From Xanthomonas prunicola (GTDB lineage: Bacteria; Pseudomonadota; Gammaproteobacteria; Xanthomonadales; Xanthomonadaceae), in the NCBI RefSeq assembly GCF_002846205.1, contig NZ_PHKV01000003.1:186001-250000 (forward strand): a DNA stretch of 64,000 nt, read 5' to 3'. The position numbers were made by a program, and so were the translations under genes. Below the pieces are notes generated by a model. It was not told where the DNA came from and did no database searches. It was given only the letters and a program-made list of their open reading frames with translations. Of the stretch, positions 27,025 to 35,810 are shown one piece after another (within the stretch, counting starts at the first letter, position 1; each line of letters begins with the position of its first letter).

Positions 27025-27213
27025 ATGAACCACGATTCGGCAGGACACAGCGCTGACAGCGATAGCTCGTTGCTGGAAAACTTGTTCCAGTTCGCCCTCA
27101 AAGGCGATACCCACACTCCGGATTTCACGCAGCTCAACGATACCGTGTACGAGCGCCTGCAGCAGGCCTACGGCGTGGCATCCAGCACTGACCAGGAACG
27201 CAACGCGGCCTGA
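27025..27213 (+). CDS. Small conserved-looking protein, function unknown
   Basis: A 62-residue acidic protein, soluble, no membrane segment: an N-terminal polar stretch rich in Ser/Asp/His followed by a likely amphipathic helix (LLENLFQFALKGDT) and DFTQLNDTVYERLQQAYG. It starts behind GAGGGAG at good spacing. I do not recognise a family. The ordered hydrophobic pattern and strong ribosome site support a real gene. Confidence 0.6.
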   Translation: MNHDSAGHSADSDSSLLENLFQFALKGDTHTPDFTQLNDTVYERLQQAYGVASSTDQERNAA

Positions 27214-27622
27214 GCTGGCATCGCTGCGCCGTGGCGGTCTCGTCCGTGGCGCCGTCGTCGATCGCATTGAGCATGCCGTCGCCGGCTGCGTACCGATAGC
27301 GTTGTCTGGAACTGGAGCAACAGCAAAGGGGCCGGCTAGTTCAGGCATCGCTGCAGCCGGCCCGTGACTGCGCGCCCCTGTTGGACGCTGCCCTCATCTA
27401 CCAGGCCCACGCCACCGTGGCGCATCGGCCACGGCTCGGCCTGATGGAGCCGCTGCTAATCCGCTTCCCGCAACGGCCCATTCCGTTCGACCCTGCTGCC
27501 GTCGAGCGCCACACTGCGCCTGCTGCAACCACCGTTCGCGCTATGCGACGACTCGCAAACACCCGCTATCAACAGGCGATTGCAAGCCGCCTTGTGCCAG
27601 CACAATCGCCGCCAGCCCGCGC
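27214..27622. other. Intergenic stretch with one hairpin
   Basis: No convincing gene on either strand. GGGCCGGCT (27329-27337) and AGCCGGCCC (27355-27363) form a 9-bp stem with a 17-base loop and could end the small upstream gene. The remaining ~260 bases show nothing recognisable. Confidence 0.4.
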
Positions 27623-28231
27623 TCAGCCGAAGCGTGGATGGGACAGCTGTTCCAGGAACACCTGCCACACGCGCGGCTCCATGATCAGCATGAACATCAC
27701 ACCGAACGCGGCGCCGGCCAGATGCGCGCTGTGGTTGATGCGATCGCCGCCGCGGCGGTCCATCCACAGGCTGTAGCCGACGTAGAACACCGCATAGATG
27801 ATCGCCGGCGCCGGAATGAACAGCACCAGGATGATCGTCCATGGCTGCAGCAGGATGAAGGCGAACAACACCGCTGAGACCGCGCCGGACGCACCCAGGC
27901 TGAGGTAATTGGGATTCTTCTGATTCTTCAGGTAGCTGGGCAGGATCGAGACCACCAGTGCAGCCAGATAGAACAACGGATAGGTCAGCACGCTGCCGGT
28001 AAGCTCGGCCATCACCTGCTCGATCACCCGGCCGAAGAAGAACAGCGTGACCATATTGAAGACCAGGTGCCCCAGGTCGGCATGGATGAAGCCGTAGGTC
28101 ACCAGGCGGTCGTACTGCTTGTGCTTGTCCACCGCCGGCGGCCACAGGATCAGCCGGTCGCTCAATTTGCGGTTGTTGAACGCCATCCACGAGACGATGC
28201 CGGTGATGGCGATCAGGATCAGGGTAATCAT
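27623..28231 (-). CDS. Rhomboid family intramembrane serine protease
   Basis: A 202-residue membrane protein with about six segments. The catalytic dyad is present: Ser115 in LGASGAVS and His170 in HSAHLAGAAFG; the HxxxN-type loop is GHLVFNM. Rhomboids cleave membrane proteins inside the bilayer. The start at 28231 is used because GAGG precedes it and the first helix follows directly. The POT transporter gene ends 8 bases upstream on the same strand, so they are likely co-transcribed. Confidence 0.9.
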   Translation of the reverse strand: MITLILIAITGIVSWMAFNNRKLSDRLILWPPAVDKHKQYDRLVTYGFIHADLGHLVFNMVTLFFFGRVIEQVMAELTGSVLTYPLFYLAALVVSILPSYLKNQKNPNYLSLGASGAVSAVLFAFILLQPWTIILVLFIPAPAIIYAVFYVGYSLWMDRRGGDRINHSAHLAGAAFGVMFMLIMEPRVWQVFLEQLSHPRFG

Positions 28232-28238
28232 GCAGACC

Positions 28239-29858
28239 TCAGGCAGTACGGTAATTGTCGACCATGCGATAACGGCGTGCGTACAGGCCGAAGGCCAGGG
28301 CCGCCAGGAATGCAAACGCCGCGAAGAAGAACATCAAAAATGCCGCTTCGCTAAACCCAGTATCGGCGATATGCGCGGTCACCGTCGCGTTGCGCACTGC
28401 CACGTTCGACAGCAGCACCCACAGATTGCCCACGGTGGTGGTGAGATACCAGAAACTCATCACCACGCCCTTCATCGACGGCGGCGCCTGGCTGTAGGCG
28501 AACTCGATGCCGGTGGCCGACACCAGCACCTCACCGAAGGTCAGCAGCGCATAGGGCAGGATCTGCCAGGCGATGTGCATCGGCTCGCCACCATCCATGC
28601 TGATCTGGATGGCGCCGACCGCGATCCAGGCCAGGCCACTGAAGGCGATGCCGCAGGTCATGCGGCGCAGCGCGGTGGGCTCCCAGCCGCCACGCCGCAG
28701 CAGCGGGTACAGCACCAGGTTGTTGAAGGGAATCAGCAGCATCACCAACAGCGGATTGAGCGCCTGCATCTGCGAGGCGGTGAACCAGGCCGGCATCGTC
28801 ATCTCGCGCCCCTGCAGGACCCAGGTCGACGCCTTCTGGTCGAATAACGAAAAGAACGGCGTCACCAGCGCAAAGATCACCAGCACCCGCAGCAATGCGC
28901 GCACGCCTTCGACCGCTGCATCCGGATGCGTGCCGCGCGCGCGTTCCAGCTGCCACCAAGTGCCGCCACCGATGCCGGCCAGCAACAGCACCAGTGCCAT
29001 GCACAGGCACACCACGATGCCCAACTGTTCGATAAGCGCGAAACCGGCCAGCGCCAGCAACACCGACACGACCGCCAGCACCAACCCGGGGCGACCCCGC
29101 CCCGGCGCATGCGCCAGTAATGCAGTGCGCACCACCGCAGCGAAACCATGCGGGTCCTTCGGCGGCAGCGGCACCAGCACATAGCGCTTGCGCCCGAGCC
29201 AGAACACCAGCGTGGCCACGAACATCAAAATGCCGGGGATGCCGAATGCCCAGGCCGGGCCAAGATTCTTCAACGCCAGCGGAATCAGCAACGAGGCGAA
29301 CAACGAGCCGAAATTGATGATCCAGTAAAAGGCGTCGAACACCACCTTGGCCAGATGCTTGTTGGACTGGTCGAACTGGTCGCCCATGAACGAGGCCACC
29401 AGCGGTTTGATGCCGCCTGCGCCGAGGGCAATCAAGCCCAGGCCCAGGAAGAACCCGTCACGGCTGTCTTCGAACAGCGCAAGACAGGCGTGCCCGGCGC
29501 AATAGATCAGGCTGAACCACAGAATGGTGTTGTATTTGCCGAAAAAGCGGTCGGCCAGCCAGCCGCCCAGCAGCGGGAAGAAGAACACCCCGATCATGAA
29601 ACTGTGCAGGATGTGCTTGGCTTCGGCCTCGCGGCCCGGCCCGCCAACTTCCTGCAGCAGCAGCGAGGTAATCAGGAACTGCACCAGGATGTTGCGCATG
29701 CCGTAGAAGCTGAAACGCTCGCAGGCCTCGTTGCCGATGATGAACGAAATCTGGCGCGGCAGCCGCGCGCCGGCAGAAGCGCCTGGCGAGATGGAGGTGG
29801 TCAAAGGCAGTCCGGTCGTGCTGAAAACAGCCCCTATCGTACCGGCGGGCACCCGCAT
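28239..29858 (-). CDS. Proton-dependent oligopeptide transporter (POT/PTR2)
   Basis: A major-facilitator symporter for di-/tripeptides, 12-14 membrane helices. Helix 1 carries the POT signature region GNEACERFSFYGMRNILVQF (E-R-F-x-Y). The second signature is GGIKPLVASFMGDQFD. Later GIEFAYSQAPPSMKGVVMSFWYL is the helix-10 family block. Length 539 from the outermost ATG; a TTG at 29804 giving 521 residues would match relatives better and the true start is open. It precedes the rhomboid gene by 8 bases and is divergent from the M14 peptidase gene, so peptide uptake and peptide degradation are neighbours. Confidence 0.9.
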   Translation of the reverse strand: MRVPAGTIGAVFSTTGLPLTTSISPGASAGARLPRQISFIIGNEACERFSFYGMRNILVQFLITSLLLQEVGGPGREAEAKHILHSFMIGVFFFPLLGGWLADRFFGKYNTILWFSLIYCAGHACLALFEDSRDGFFLGLGLIALGAGGIKPLVASFMGDQFDQSNKHLAKVVFDAFYWIINFGSLFASLLIPLALKNLGPAWAFGIPGILMFVATLVFWLGRKRYVLVPLPPKDPHGFAAVVRTALLAHAPGRGRPGLVLAVVSVLLALAGFALIEQLGIVVCLCMALVLLLAGIGGGTWWQLERARGTHPDAAVEGVRALLRVLVIFALVTPFFSLFDQKASTWVLQGREMTMPAWFTASQMQALNPLLVMLLIPFNNLVLYPLLRRGGWEPTALRRMTCGIAFSGLAWIAVGAIQISMDGGEPMHIAWQILPYALLTFGEVLVSATGIEFAYSQAPPSMKGVVMSFWYLTTTVGNLWVLLSNVAVRNATVTAHIADTGFSEAAFLMFFFAAFAFLAALAFGLYARRYRMVDNYRTA

Positions 29859-30143
29859 GCCGCCATTGCGCGGCCCGAACTGTCACGCGCGGGCGCGGCT
29901 GACAGACCGTGTTCCCAGGTGGGCCATGTTGAGCAAGTGTGCGGACAACGGCGCTGGCGCCAACGGTGCGCGGCCTCCGCGTCGTTTTTCGCCCGCCTCG
30001 GACGCCGATCACATGGTCGACAGAACTCCATTGCCGCGTTCGGTTACGCTCTCCGCGCTGCATGGATCACGGCGGGACCATGACGCAGTGCAGATTGGCC
30101 TCGCACGCTGGCTCGGCTACATTGCAAACGTTTTCCTGGAACA

Positions 30144-31925
30144 ATGGACCGCTGGATGCCCCGCTTCACCCGCCTGGCCCTGAGCCTGTTGCTGCTGACT
30201 TCCACCCCCGCCGCCCTGGCTGCCACGCCGCTGACAACGCAGGCAGAGCGCAGCGGTTTCGTGCAGACCGGACGCTACGACGAAGTCATTGCGCTATGCG
30301 ATGCGTTTGCGCAGCGCTACCCACAGGCGGTGCGCTGCATCCAGTTCGGCACCACGCCGGAGGGCCGCCCGATGAAGGCCTTGGTCGCCTCCACCAGTGG
30401 CGCGCTCGACACGCAATCGGCCGCGCGGCGCGAACTGCCGGTGGTGCTGATCCAGGGTGGTATCCATGCCGGCGAGATCGATGGCAAGGACGCGGGCTTT
30501 TTGGCGCTGCGCGAGTTGCTCGACGGCAAGGCCGGCAAAGGCGTGCTGGACAAGGTTGTGTGGGTGTTCGTGCCGGTGTTCAACGTCGACGGGCATGAGC
30601 GCTTCGGCGCCTGGAACCGCCCCAATCAGCGCGGCCCCGAGCAGATGGGCTGGCGCACCACCGCGCAGAACCTCAATCTCAACCGCGATTACGTCAAGGC
30701 CGATGCGCCGGAAATGCAGGCCATGCTGCAGCTAGTACAGCAGTGGGACCCGCTCATGTACGTGGACCTGCACGTCACCGATGGCGCCAAATTCGAACAC
30801 GACGTATCGGTGCAGGTGGAACCCGTGCATGCCGGCGATGCGACCTTGCAGCGCGATGGCACACGCTGGCGCGACGCGGTGCTTGCCGACCTGAAAAAAC
30901 AGGGCTCGCTGCCGCTGCCGTATTACCCGTCCTTCGTGCACGAAGACGATCCCAGTTCCGGCTTTGCCGACGACGTCTCGCCTCCGCGCTTCTCGCACGG
31001 TTATTTCCTGCTACGCAACCGCTTCGGGATGTTGGTGGAAACGCATTCGTGGAAGGATTACCCCACGCGCGTGCGTGTCACCCGCAATGCCATCGTCTCG
31101 GTGCTGCAGCAGGCCGCGCGCAATGGCGCGCAGTGGCGCGCCAATGCAGTGGCTGCCGATCAACGCGCCACGCATCTGGCTGGCACGTCCGAGCCGTTGA
31201 GCTTCGCTGCCGGCCCGCAGGCGCGCACGGTCGCGTTTCGTGGCTACGCGTATACGCGCACGCCTTCGCCGATTTCCGGCGCGCTGATGACGCACTACGA
31301 CGAGAGCAAACCGCAAATCTGGCAGGTGCCGCTGCGCGACCAGATCAAGCCCGATGTGGTGGTAGATGCGCCACGCGGCGGCTATCTGGTACCCGCTGCA
31401 CAAGCCGCCTTGGTGGGCGAAAAACTGCGCCTGCATGGCATCGCGTTTCAGACGATCGGCAGTGCAGCGGAGCGCCCGGTGCAGACCTTCCGCGCCGATA
31501 CCGTCAAGTTCGCGGCACGCTCCAACGAAAGCCATCAGACCGTCGAACTCAGCGGGCAATGGCGCGATGAAACCCGCACCGTACCGGCCGGCTCGTTGTT
31601 CGTGCCGATCGCGCAACCCAAGGCGCGTTTGGTGATGGCAATACTGGAACCGCAGGCACCGGATTCGCTGCTGCAGTGGGGCTTTTTCAACACCGCGTTC
31701 GAGCGCAAGGAATACATGGAAGCCTACGTCGCCGAAGAGGTGGCGCGCGGCATGCTTGCGCACGATGCCGCATTGAAGGCGCAATTCGAACAGCGCATCG
31801 CCAGCGACCCGGACTTTGCCAAAAACCCGCAGGCACGTCTGGAATTCTTCGCCAAGCGCCACGCATCGTGGGATGAGCGCTACCAGCTCTACCCAGTGCT
31901 CCGCACCGCGCAGATCGACTTCTAA
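30144..31925 (+). CDS. M14 family zinc carboxypeptidase, exported
   Basis: A 593-residue protein with a signal peptide ending near ALA (residue 26). The zinc-carboxypeptidase domain has His108 and Glu111 in GGIHAGEIDGKD, the third ligand His210 in YVDLHVTDG and the catalytic glutamate Glu299 in GMLVETHSWKDY. The C-terminal ~240 residues form a second, beta-rich region without a named domain. The expected activity is removal of C-terminal residues or cleavage of amide bonds in the periplasm or outside the cell. The ATG four codons downstream (MPRFTR) could also be the start. Confidence 0.87.
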   Translation: MDRWMPRFTRLALSLLLLTSTPAALAATPLTTQAERSGFVQTGRYDEVIALCDAFAQRYPQAVRCIQFGTTPEGRPMKALVASTSGALDTQSAARRELPVVLIQGGIHAGEIDGKDAGFLALRELLDGKAGKGVLDKVVWVFVPVFNVDGHERFGAWNRPNQRGPEQMGWRTTAQNLNLNRDYVKADAPEMQAMLQLVQQWDPLMYVDLHVTDGAKFEHDVSVQVEPVHAGDATLQRDGTRWRDAVLADLKKQGSLPLPYYPSFVHEDDPSSGFADDVSPPRFSHGYFLLRNRFGMLVETHSWKDYPTRVRVTRNAIVSVLQQAARNGAQWRANAVAADQRATHLAGTSEPLSFAAGPQARTVAFRGYAYTRTPSPISGALMTHYDESKPQIWQVPLRDQIKPDVVVDAPRGGYLVPAAQAALVGEKLRLHGIAFQTIGSAAERPVQTFRADTVKFAARSNESHQTVELSGQWRDETRTVPAGSLFVPIAQPKARLVMAILEPQAPDSLLQWGFFNTAFERKEYMEAYVAEEVARGMLAHDAALKAQFEQRIASDPDFAKNPQARLEFFAKRHASWDERYQLYPVLRTAQIDF

Positions 31926-32033
31926 CCGCCGCGTCGATTCCGGCAAGCGACCGCGCGGCACCGCCGCGTCGCGCCGATTCGGGCACTCCGGTGCCCCCTG
32001 ATTTGTTATGACCCAGCACTACAAGGACACCCC

Positions 32034-34295
32034 GTGCCACAGCTTGATATGAAAACGTTTACAACGCCCGTTAATCGCCCTCGCCCCCTTGTATTGGCAG
32101 TTCTCATGGGCATGGGCATTGCGCTGGGCGCACCGTTGGCAAGCGCCCAATCCGCACCGGCATCGCAGCCGTGGATGGACACCGGGTTGACCGCCGACCA
32201 GCGTGCGGACCGGCTACTGGCGCAGATGACCGACGACGAAAAATTCCAGATGCTGCGCAGCTATTTCGGCCTGGGCACCGACAAGGTTCCCAAGCCTGAA
32301 GGTGCGCTCGGTTCGGCCGGCTATGTGCCCGGTATTCCGCGCCTGGGCATCCCCGCGCAGCAGTTGGCCGATGCCGGCGTGGGCGTGACCAATCCCGGCG
32401 GCATCCGCAAGGGCGATTACGCCACCGCGATGCCGTCCGGCCCGTCGACCGCGTCGAGCTGGAATCCGCAGCTGGCCTATGCCGGTGGCAAGACCATGGG
32501 TCGCGAATCCTGGCAGCAGGGCTTCAACGTGTTGCTCGCCGGCAGCGTCAACCTGCAGCGCGATCCGCGTAACGGGCGCAATTTCGAATACGCGGGTGAA
32601 GATCCGTTGCTGGCCGGCACCATGGTCGGCGAATCGATTCGTGGCGTGCAAAGCGAACATGTGCTGTCGACGATGAAGCACTTCGCACTCAACGACATGG
32701 AGACGCGGCGCAACTTCCATAGCGCGCAGATCGGCGAGCAGGCGATGCACGAATCGGATCTGCTGGCGTTCGAGATCGCACTGAAGATCGGCGACCCGGC
32801 CTCGGTGATGTGCTCCTACAACAAGATCAACGGCGTCTACGGCTGCGAGCACGATTACCTGCTCAACCAGGTGCTCAAGCAGGAATGGAAATACCCCGGT
32901 TACGTGATGTCCGACTGGGGCGGCGTGCACAGCGGCTCCAAGGCGGCGTTGGCCGGGCTGGATCAACAATCGGCAGGCGAAGTGTTCGATGCGGCGGTGT
33001 TCTTCGATGCGCCGTTGCGCATGGCGGTGTCGGCCGGCGTGGTGCCGCGCGCGCGCTTTGACGACATGGTCAAGCGCGTGCTGCGCAGCCTGTTCGCGCA
33101 TGGCGCGTTCGATCATCCGACCCAGCGCCAGCCCATCGATGGCAATGCCGGTCTGTTGGCTGCGCAGCGCGTGGCCGAAGAAGGCAGCGTATTGCTGCGC
33201 AACGAGCAGGCCATGTTGCCGCTGTCCAGGGACGTGCGCCGCATCGCGGTGATCGGTGGCTACGCCGACAAGGGCGTGATGTCCGGCGGTGGTTCCTCGC
33301 GTGTGGACTACACCATCAACGGTGGCAACGCCGTACCCGGCCTCACCCCGACCACCTGGCCCGGCCCGGTGATCATCCATCCGTCCTCGCCGCTGCAGGC
33401 GCTGCGCGCCGCGTTGCCGAACGTGCAGATCGATTATGTCGACGGCAAGGACCGCGCTGCCGCGGCACGCGCGGCCAAGGCCGCCGAGGTGGCGATCGTG
33501 TTCGCTACCCGATGGGCGGCAGAATCGGTGGACCTGCCGGACATGCGCTTGCCCGACAACCAGGACGCCTTGATCGAGGCGGTGGCCAAGGCCAACCCCA
33601 AGACCACCGTGGTGCTGGAAACCAACGGGCCGGTGCGCATGCCGTGGGCCGAGCGCGTGCCGGCGGTGTTGCAGGCGTGGTACCCGGGCATCGGTGGCGG
33701 TGAGGCGATTGCCAACCTGCTGACCGGCGCAGTGAATCCTTCCGGCCACCTGCCGGTGACCTGGCCGGTGGACGAATCGCAGCTGCCGCGCCCGTCGATT
33801 CCGGGCCTGGGCTTCAAGCCGGCCAAGCCTGGCGAAGACAGCATCGACTACGCCATCGAAGGCGCCAACGTCGGCTACAAATGGTTTGCCGCGCGCAAGC
33901 TGACGCCACGCTACCCGTTCGGCCATGGCCTGACGTACACGCAGTTCCGCATGGGCGGGCTGCGTGTGGAGGCGAACTGCAGCCAACTCACCGCCAGTTT
34001 CGAGGTGGAAAATATCGGTCAGCGCGAAGGGGCTGCCGTGCCGCAGCTCTACGTCACCCTGCCCGATGGCCACGCCACCCCGCTGCGCCTGATCGGCTGG
34101 CAGAAGCTCACGCTCAAGCCAGGCGAAAAGCGCAGCGTGCAAGTGATTGCCGAGCCCAAGACCCTGGCAGATTTCGACGCCAAGGCACGTCGCTGGACGA
34201 TCGCGACGGGCACTTATCGCGTGCAACTGGCGCGCTCGGCGAACGAACCGGTGCAGAGCGCGGAAGTCACCTTGCAGGCCGCACAGTTGCCGTAA
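32034..34295 (+). CDS. Glycoside hydrolase family 3 beta-glucosidase, exported
   Basis: A 753-residue GH3 enzyme hydrolysing terminal beta-linked glucose/xylose from oligosaccharides, consistent with plant cell-wall use. A signal peptide (to ASA, ~39) is followed by the TIM-barrel domain with KHFALND, the nucleophile Asp294 in YVMSDWGGVHS, then the alpha/beta sandwich (GGGSSRVDYTINGG) and a C-terminal fibronectin-III-like domain. The start is GTG at 32034, supported by AAGGA 9 bases upstream; the ATG at 32049 has no ribosome site at proper distance. Confidence 0.92.
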   Translation: MPQLDMKTFTTPVNRPRPLVLAVLMGMGIALGAPLASAQSAPASQPWMDTGLTADQRADRLLAQMTDDEKFQMLRSYFGLGTDKVPKPEGALGSAGYVPGIPRLGIPAQQLADAGVGVTNPGGIRKGDYATAMPSGPSTASSWNPQLAYAGGKTMGRESWQQGFNVLLAGSVNLQRDPRNGRNFEYAGEDPLLAGTMVGESIRGVQSEHVLSTMKHFALNDMETRRNFHSAQIGEQAMHESDLLAFEIALKIGDPASVMCSYNKINGVYGCEHDYLLNQVLKQEWKYPGYVMSDWGGVHSGSKAALAGLDQQSAGEVFDAAVFFDAPLRMAVSAGVVPRARFDDMVKRVLRSLFAHGAFDHPTQRQPIDGNAGLLAAQRVAEEGSVLLRNEQAMLPLSRDVRRIAVIGGYADKGVMSGGGSSRVDYTINGGNAVPGLTPTTWPGPVIIHPSSPLQALRAALPNVQIDYVDGKDRAAAARAAKAAEVAIVFATRWAAESVDLPDMRLPDNQDALIEAVAKANPKTTVVLETNGPVRMPWAERVPAVLQAWYPGIGGGEAIANLLTGAVNPSGHLPVTWPVDESQLPRPSIPGLGFKPAKPGEDSIDYAIEGANVGYKWFAARKLTPRYPFGHGLTYTQFRMGGLRVEANCSQLTASFEVENIGQREGAAVPQLYVTLPDGHATPLRLIGWQKLTLKPGEKRSVQVIAEPKTLADFDAKARRWTIATGTYRVQLARSANEPVQSAEVTLQAAQLP

Positions 34296-34435
34296 GCGTA
34301 TTGGGCGCATGCACCGATGCGTACATACGCCAGCTCGGGCTGGTTGGGTTGCCATGCGGCGCAAGTCGCCACGAAAAAATGTGCCGGATGCGTTGACAGC
34401 CTCGCGCGCACCTTGCACAATTCTCCCCCTGAGTC

Positions 34436-34522
34436 GCCCAGGTGGCGGAATTGGTAGACGCACTAGCTTCAGGTGCTAGCGGGGGCAACTTCGTGGAGGT
34501 TCGAGTCCTCTCCTGGGCACCA
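34436..34522 (+). tRNA. tRNA-Leu (anticodon CAG)
   Basis: An 87-base class II tRNA with acceptor stem GCCCAGG/CCTGGGC, D-arm with TGGTAGA, anticodon stem CTAGC/GCTAG with loop TTCAGGT (anticodon CAG, reading CUG), a long variable arm, T-arm GGTTCGAGTCC and encoded CCA. A strong terminator follows 18 bases later. Confidence 0.97.
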
Positions 34523-34540
34523 CGACTCACGGTAGATCGT

Positions 34541-34568
34541 AAAAAACCTCGCTTCGGCGGGGTTTTTT
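34541..34568 (+). terminator. Terminator of the tRNA-Leu transcript
   Basis: A 12-bp stem AAAAAACCTCGC / GCGGGGTTTTTT with one G-T pair, tetraloop TTCG and six T at the end of the 3' arm. Confidence 0.9.
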
Positions 34569-34878
34569 CGTTTGGGCGGTTGCCTGATATATCCCGCTCG
34601 CCGTCGCAAGCGCTGTCTGGGAGCACATCCAGCAAGCACGTCACCCTCGTTTGACGACGACACCCCCAAAGCCGGCGGGCGCCAAGCTGCTCCGCGTCTG
34701 AGCACGATGATCCGCAAGCAACGCGCGCGCGCAGCAGTGCTGGTTGCGGCTTGCAGATAGCGCGGGGCCTCAGCGCGATCCAGACCCGCCCTGCCGTGCG
34801 ACGCAGTGACTTTCGACACGCGTCACCGGCCGTCACCACAGGCGAGGATGACGCGTCGCCCATCACGGCACTTCGCCC

Positions 34879-35775
34879 ATGCTTCGCCCATTGCAACGTG
34901 CCCTGTTGCTGATTGCCGCACTCAGCGCGCAGGCGTCGGCGCAGGATGCCGAAAGCCGCCCATCGCAGACGCATCGCGCGCAGGTGTCTTCGCGGCAATG
35001 CGGGCTTGGCACATCCTTCAATGTGCTTGCCGACAGCGGCGGTATCTGGCTGTACCGCGACAATGGCATACCGCGCGAAGTGTTCTTCCACGCAGGCGAA
35101 CTGAGCATCGATCATCAGGTGCAACCGATCGGTGCTGCAGACCGCGAACGACTGCGGAAGATGGAAGAAGAAACCCGCTTGCTGATGCCGCAGGTTTCTG
35201 GGTTAGCGCACGAGATGATTGACCTGAGCTACGACGCGCTGGGCGGTGTGGTCCAGGTATTGACCGGCAGCTGGCTCAACGCCCGCAAGATCGAACGCCT
35301 GCGCCGGCGTGCCAGCGATTATGTCGACGGCACGCTGGGCAAAGGGCGCTGGGAGCAACAGGCCTTCGATGGCAACTTCGAGCGTTATGTCGAACAAGAA
35401 GCCGACAGCTTCAAGGGCAGTATCGCGCGCCACATGATGTGGCAGATTGCCACTGGCCGCGCGGACGGGATCGATGCCCGTGCGCAAGCGATGGATAGCC
35501 AACTGGATGCCAGGCTAGACACGCGCGCCAGGACGATTGAAGCCAGGGCCGCCGCGCTCTGCGGCCATGTGCAGACACTGCGCCGCCTGCAGGACGCGCT
35601 GGACGTGCGCTACCAGGGACAAGCGCTGCAGTTGCTTGACGTTGACCCTGAAGGCAATCGCGCTAGCAATCTTGCAGCGGCACGCAAACAGAAAACGCTA
35701 ACCGAACGGGATACTGCAGACGATAAAGCTCTCCAGTTATCGCACGCGGCGCAACCGGCAGCCGACAATCGATAA
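34879..35775 (+). CDS. DUF2884 (YggN-like) exported protein
   Basis: A 298-residue periplasmic protein with a signal peptide ending near AQA (residue ~22). The body shows the DUF2884 pattern: an N-terminal beta part (SFNVLADSGGIWLYRDNG..VFFHAGELSIDHQ) and a helical part rich in Arg/Glu/Gln (LRKMEEETRLLMPQV, FERYVEQEADSFKG). Function of the family is unknown. It lies convergent with the serine hydrolase gene. Confidence 0.75.
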   Translation: MLRPLQRALLLIAALSAQASAQDAESRPSQTHRAQVSSRQCGLGTSFNVLADSGGIWLYRDNGIPREVFFHAGELSIDHQVQPIGAADRERLRKMEEETRLLMPQVSGLAHEMIDLSYDALGGVVQVLTGSWLNARKIERLRRRASDYVDGTLGKGRWEQQAFDGNFERYVEQEADSFKGSIARHMMWQIATGRADGIDARAQAMDSQLDARLDTRARTIEARAAALCGHVQTLRRLQDALDVRYQGQALQLLDVDPEGNRASNLAAARKQKTLTERDTADDKALQLSHAAQPAADNR

Positions 35776-35810
35776 CGCGCCGGCAATTGCTGTCACGCAT
35801 CGCCAGCGCT

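Noticed and set aside
27381..27776. A plus-strand open frame overlapping the end of the rhomboid gene
   Set aside because: No ribosome site and no protein-like pattern; the rhomboid gene on the other strand has its catalytic residues.
31926..32033. Repeated CCGCCGCGTCG stretches between the M14 peptidase and GH3 genes
   Set aside because: Two short imperfect copies in a GC-rich spacer; may be chance.
34442..34654. A 70-residue open frame beginning MAELVDALASGAS
   Set aside because: It reads through the tRNA-Leu gene and its terminator; this is a classic false frame produced by leucine tRNA sequence.
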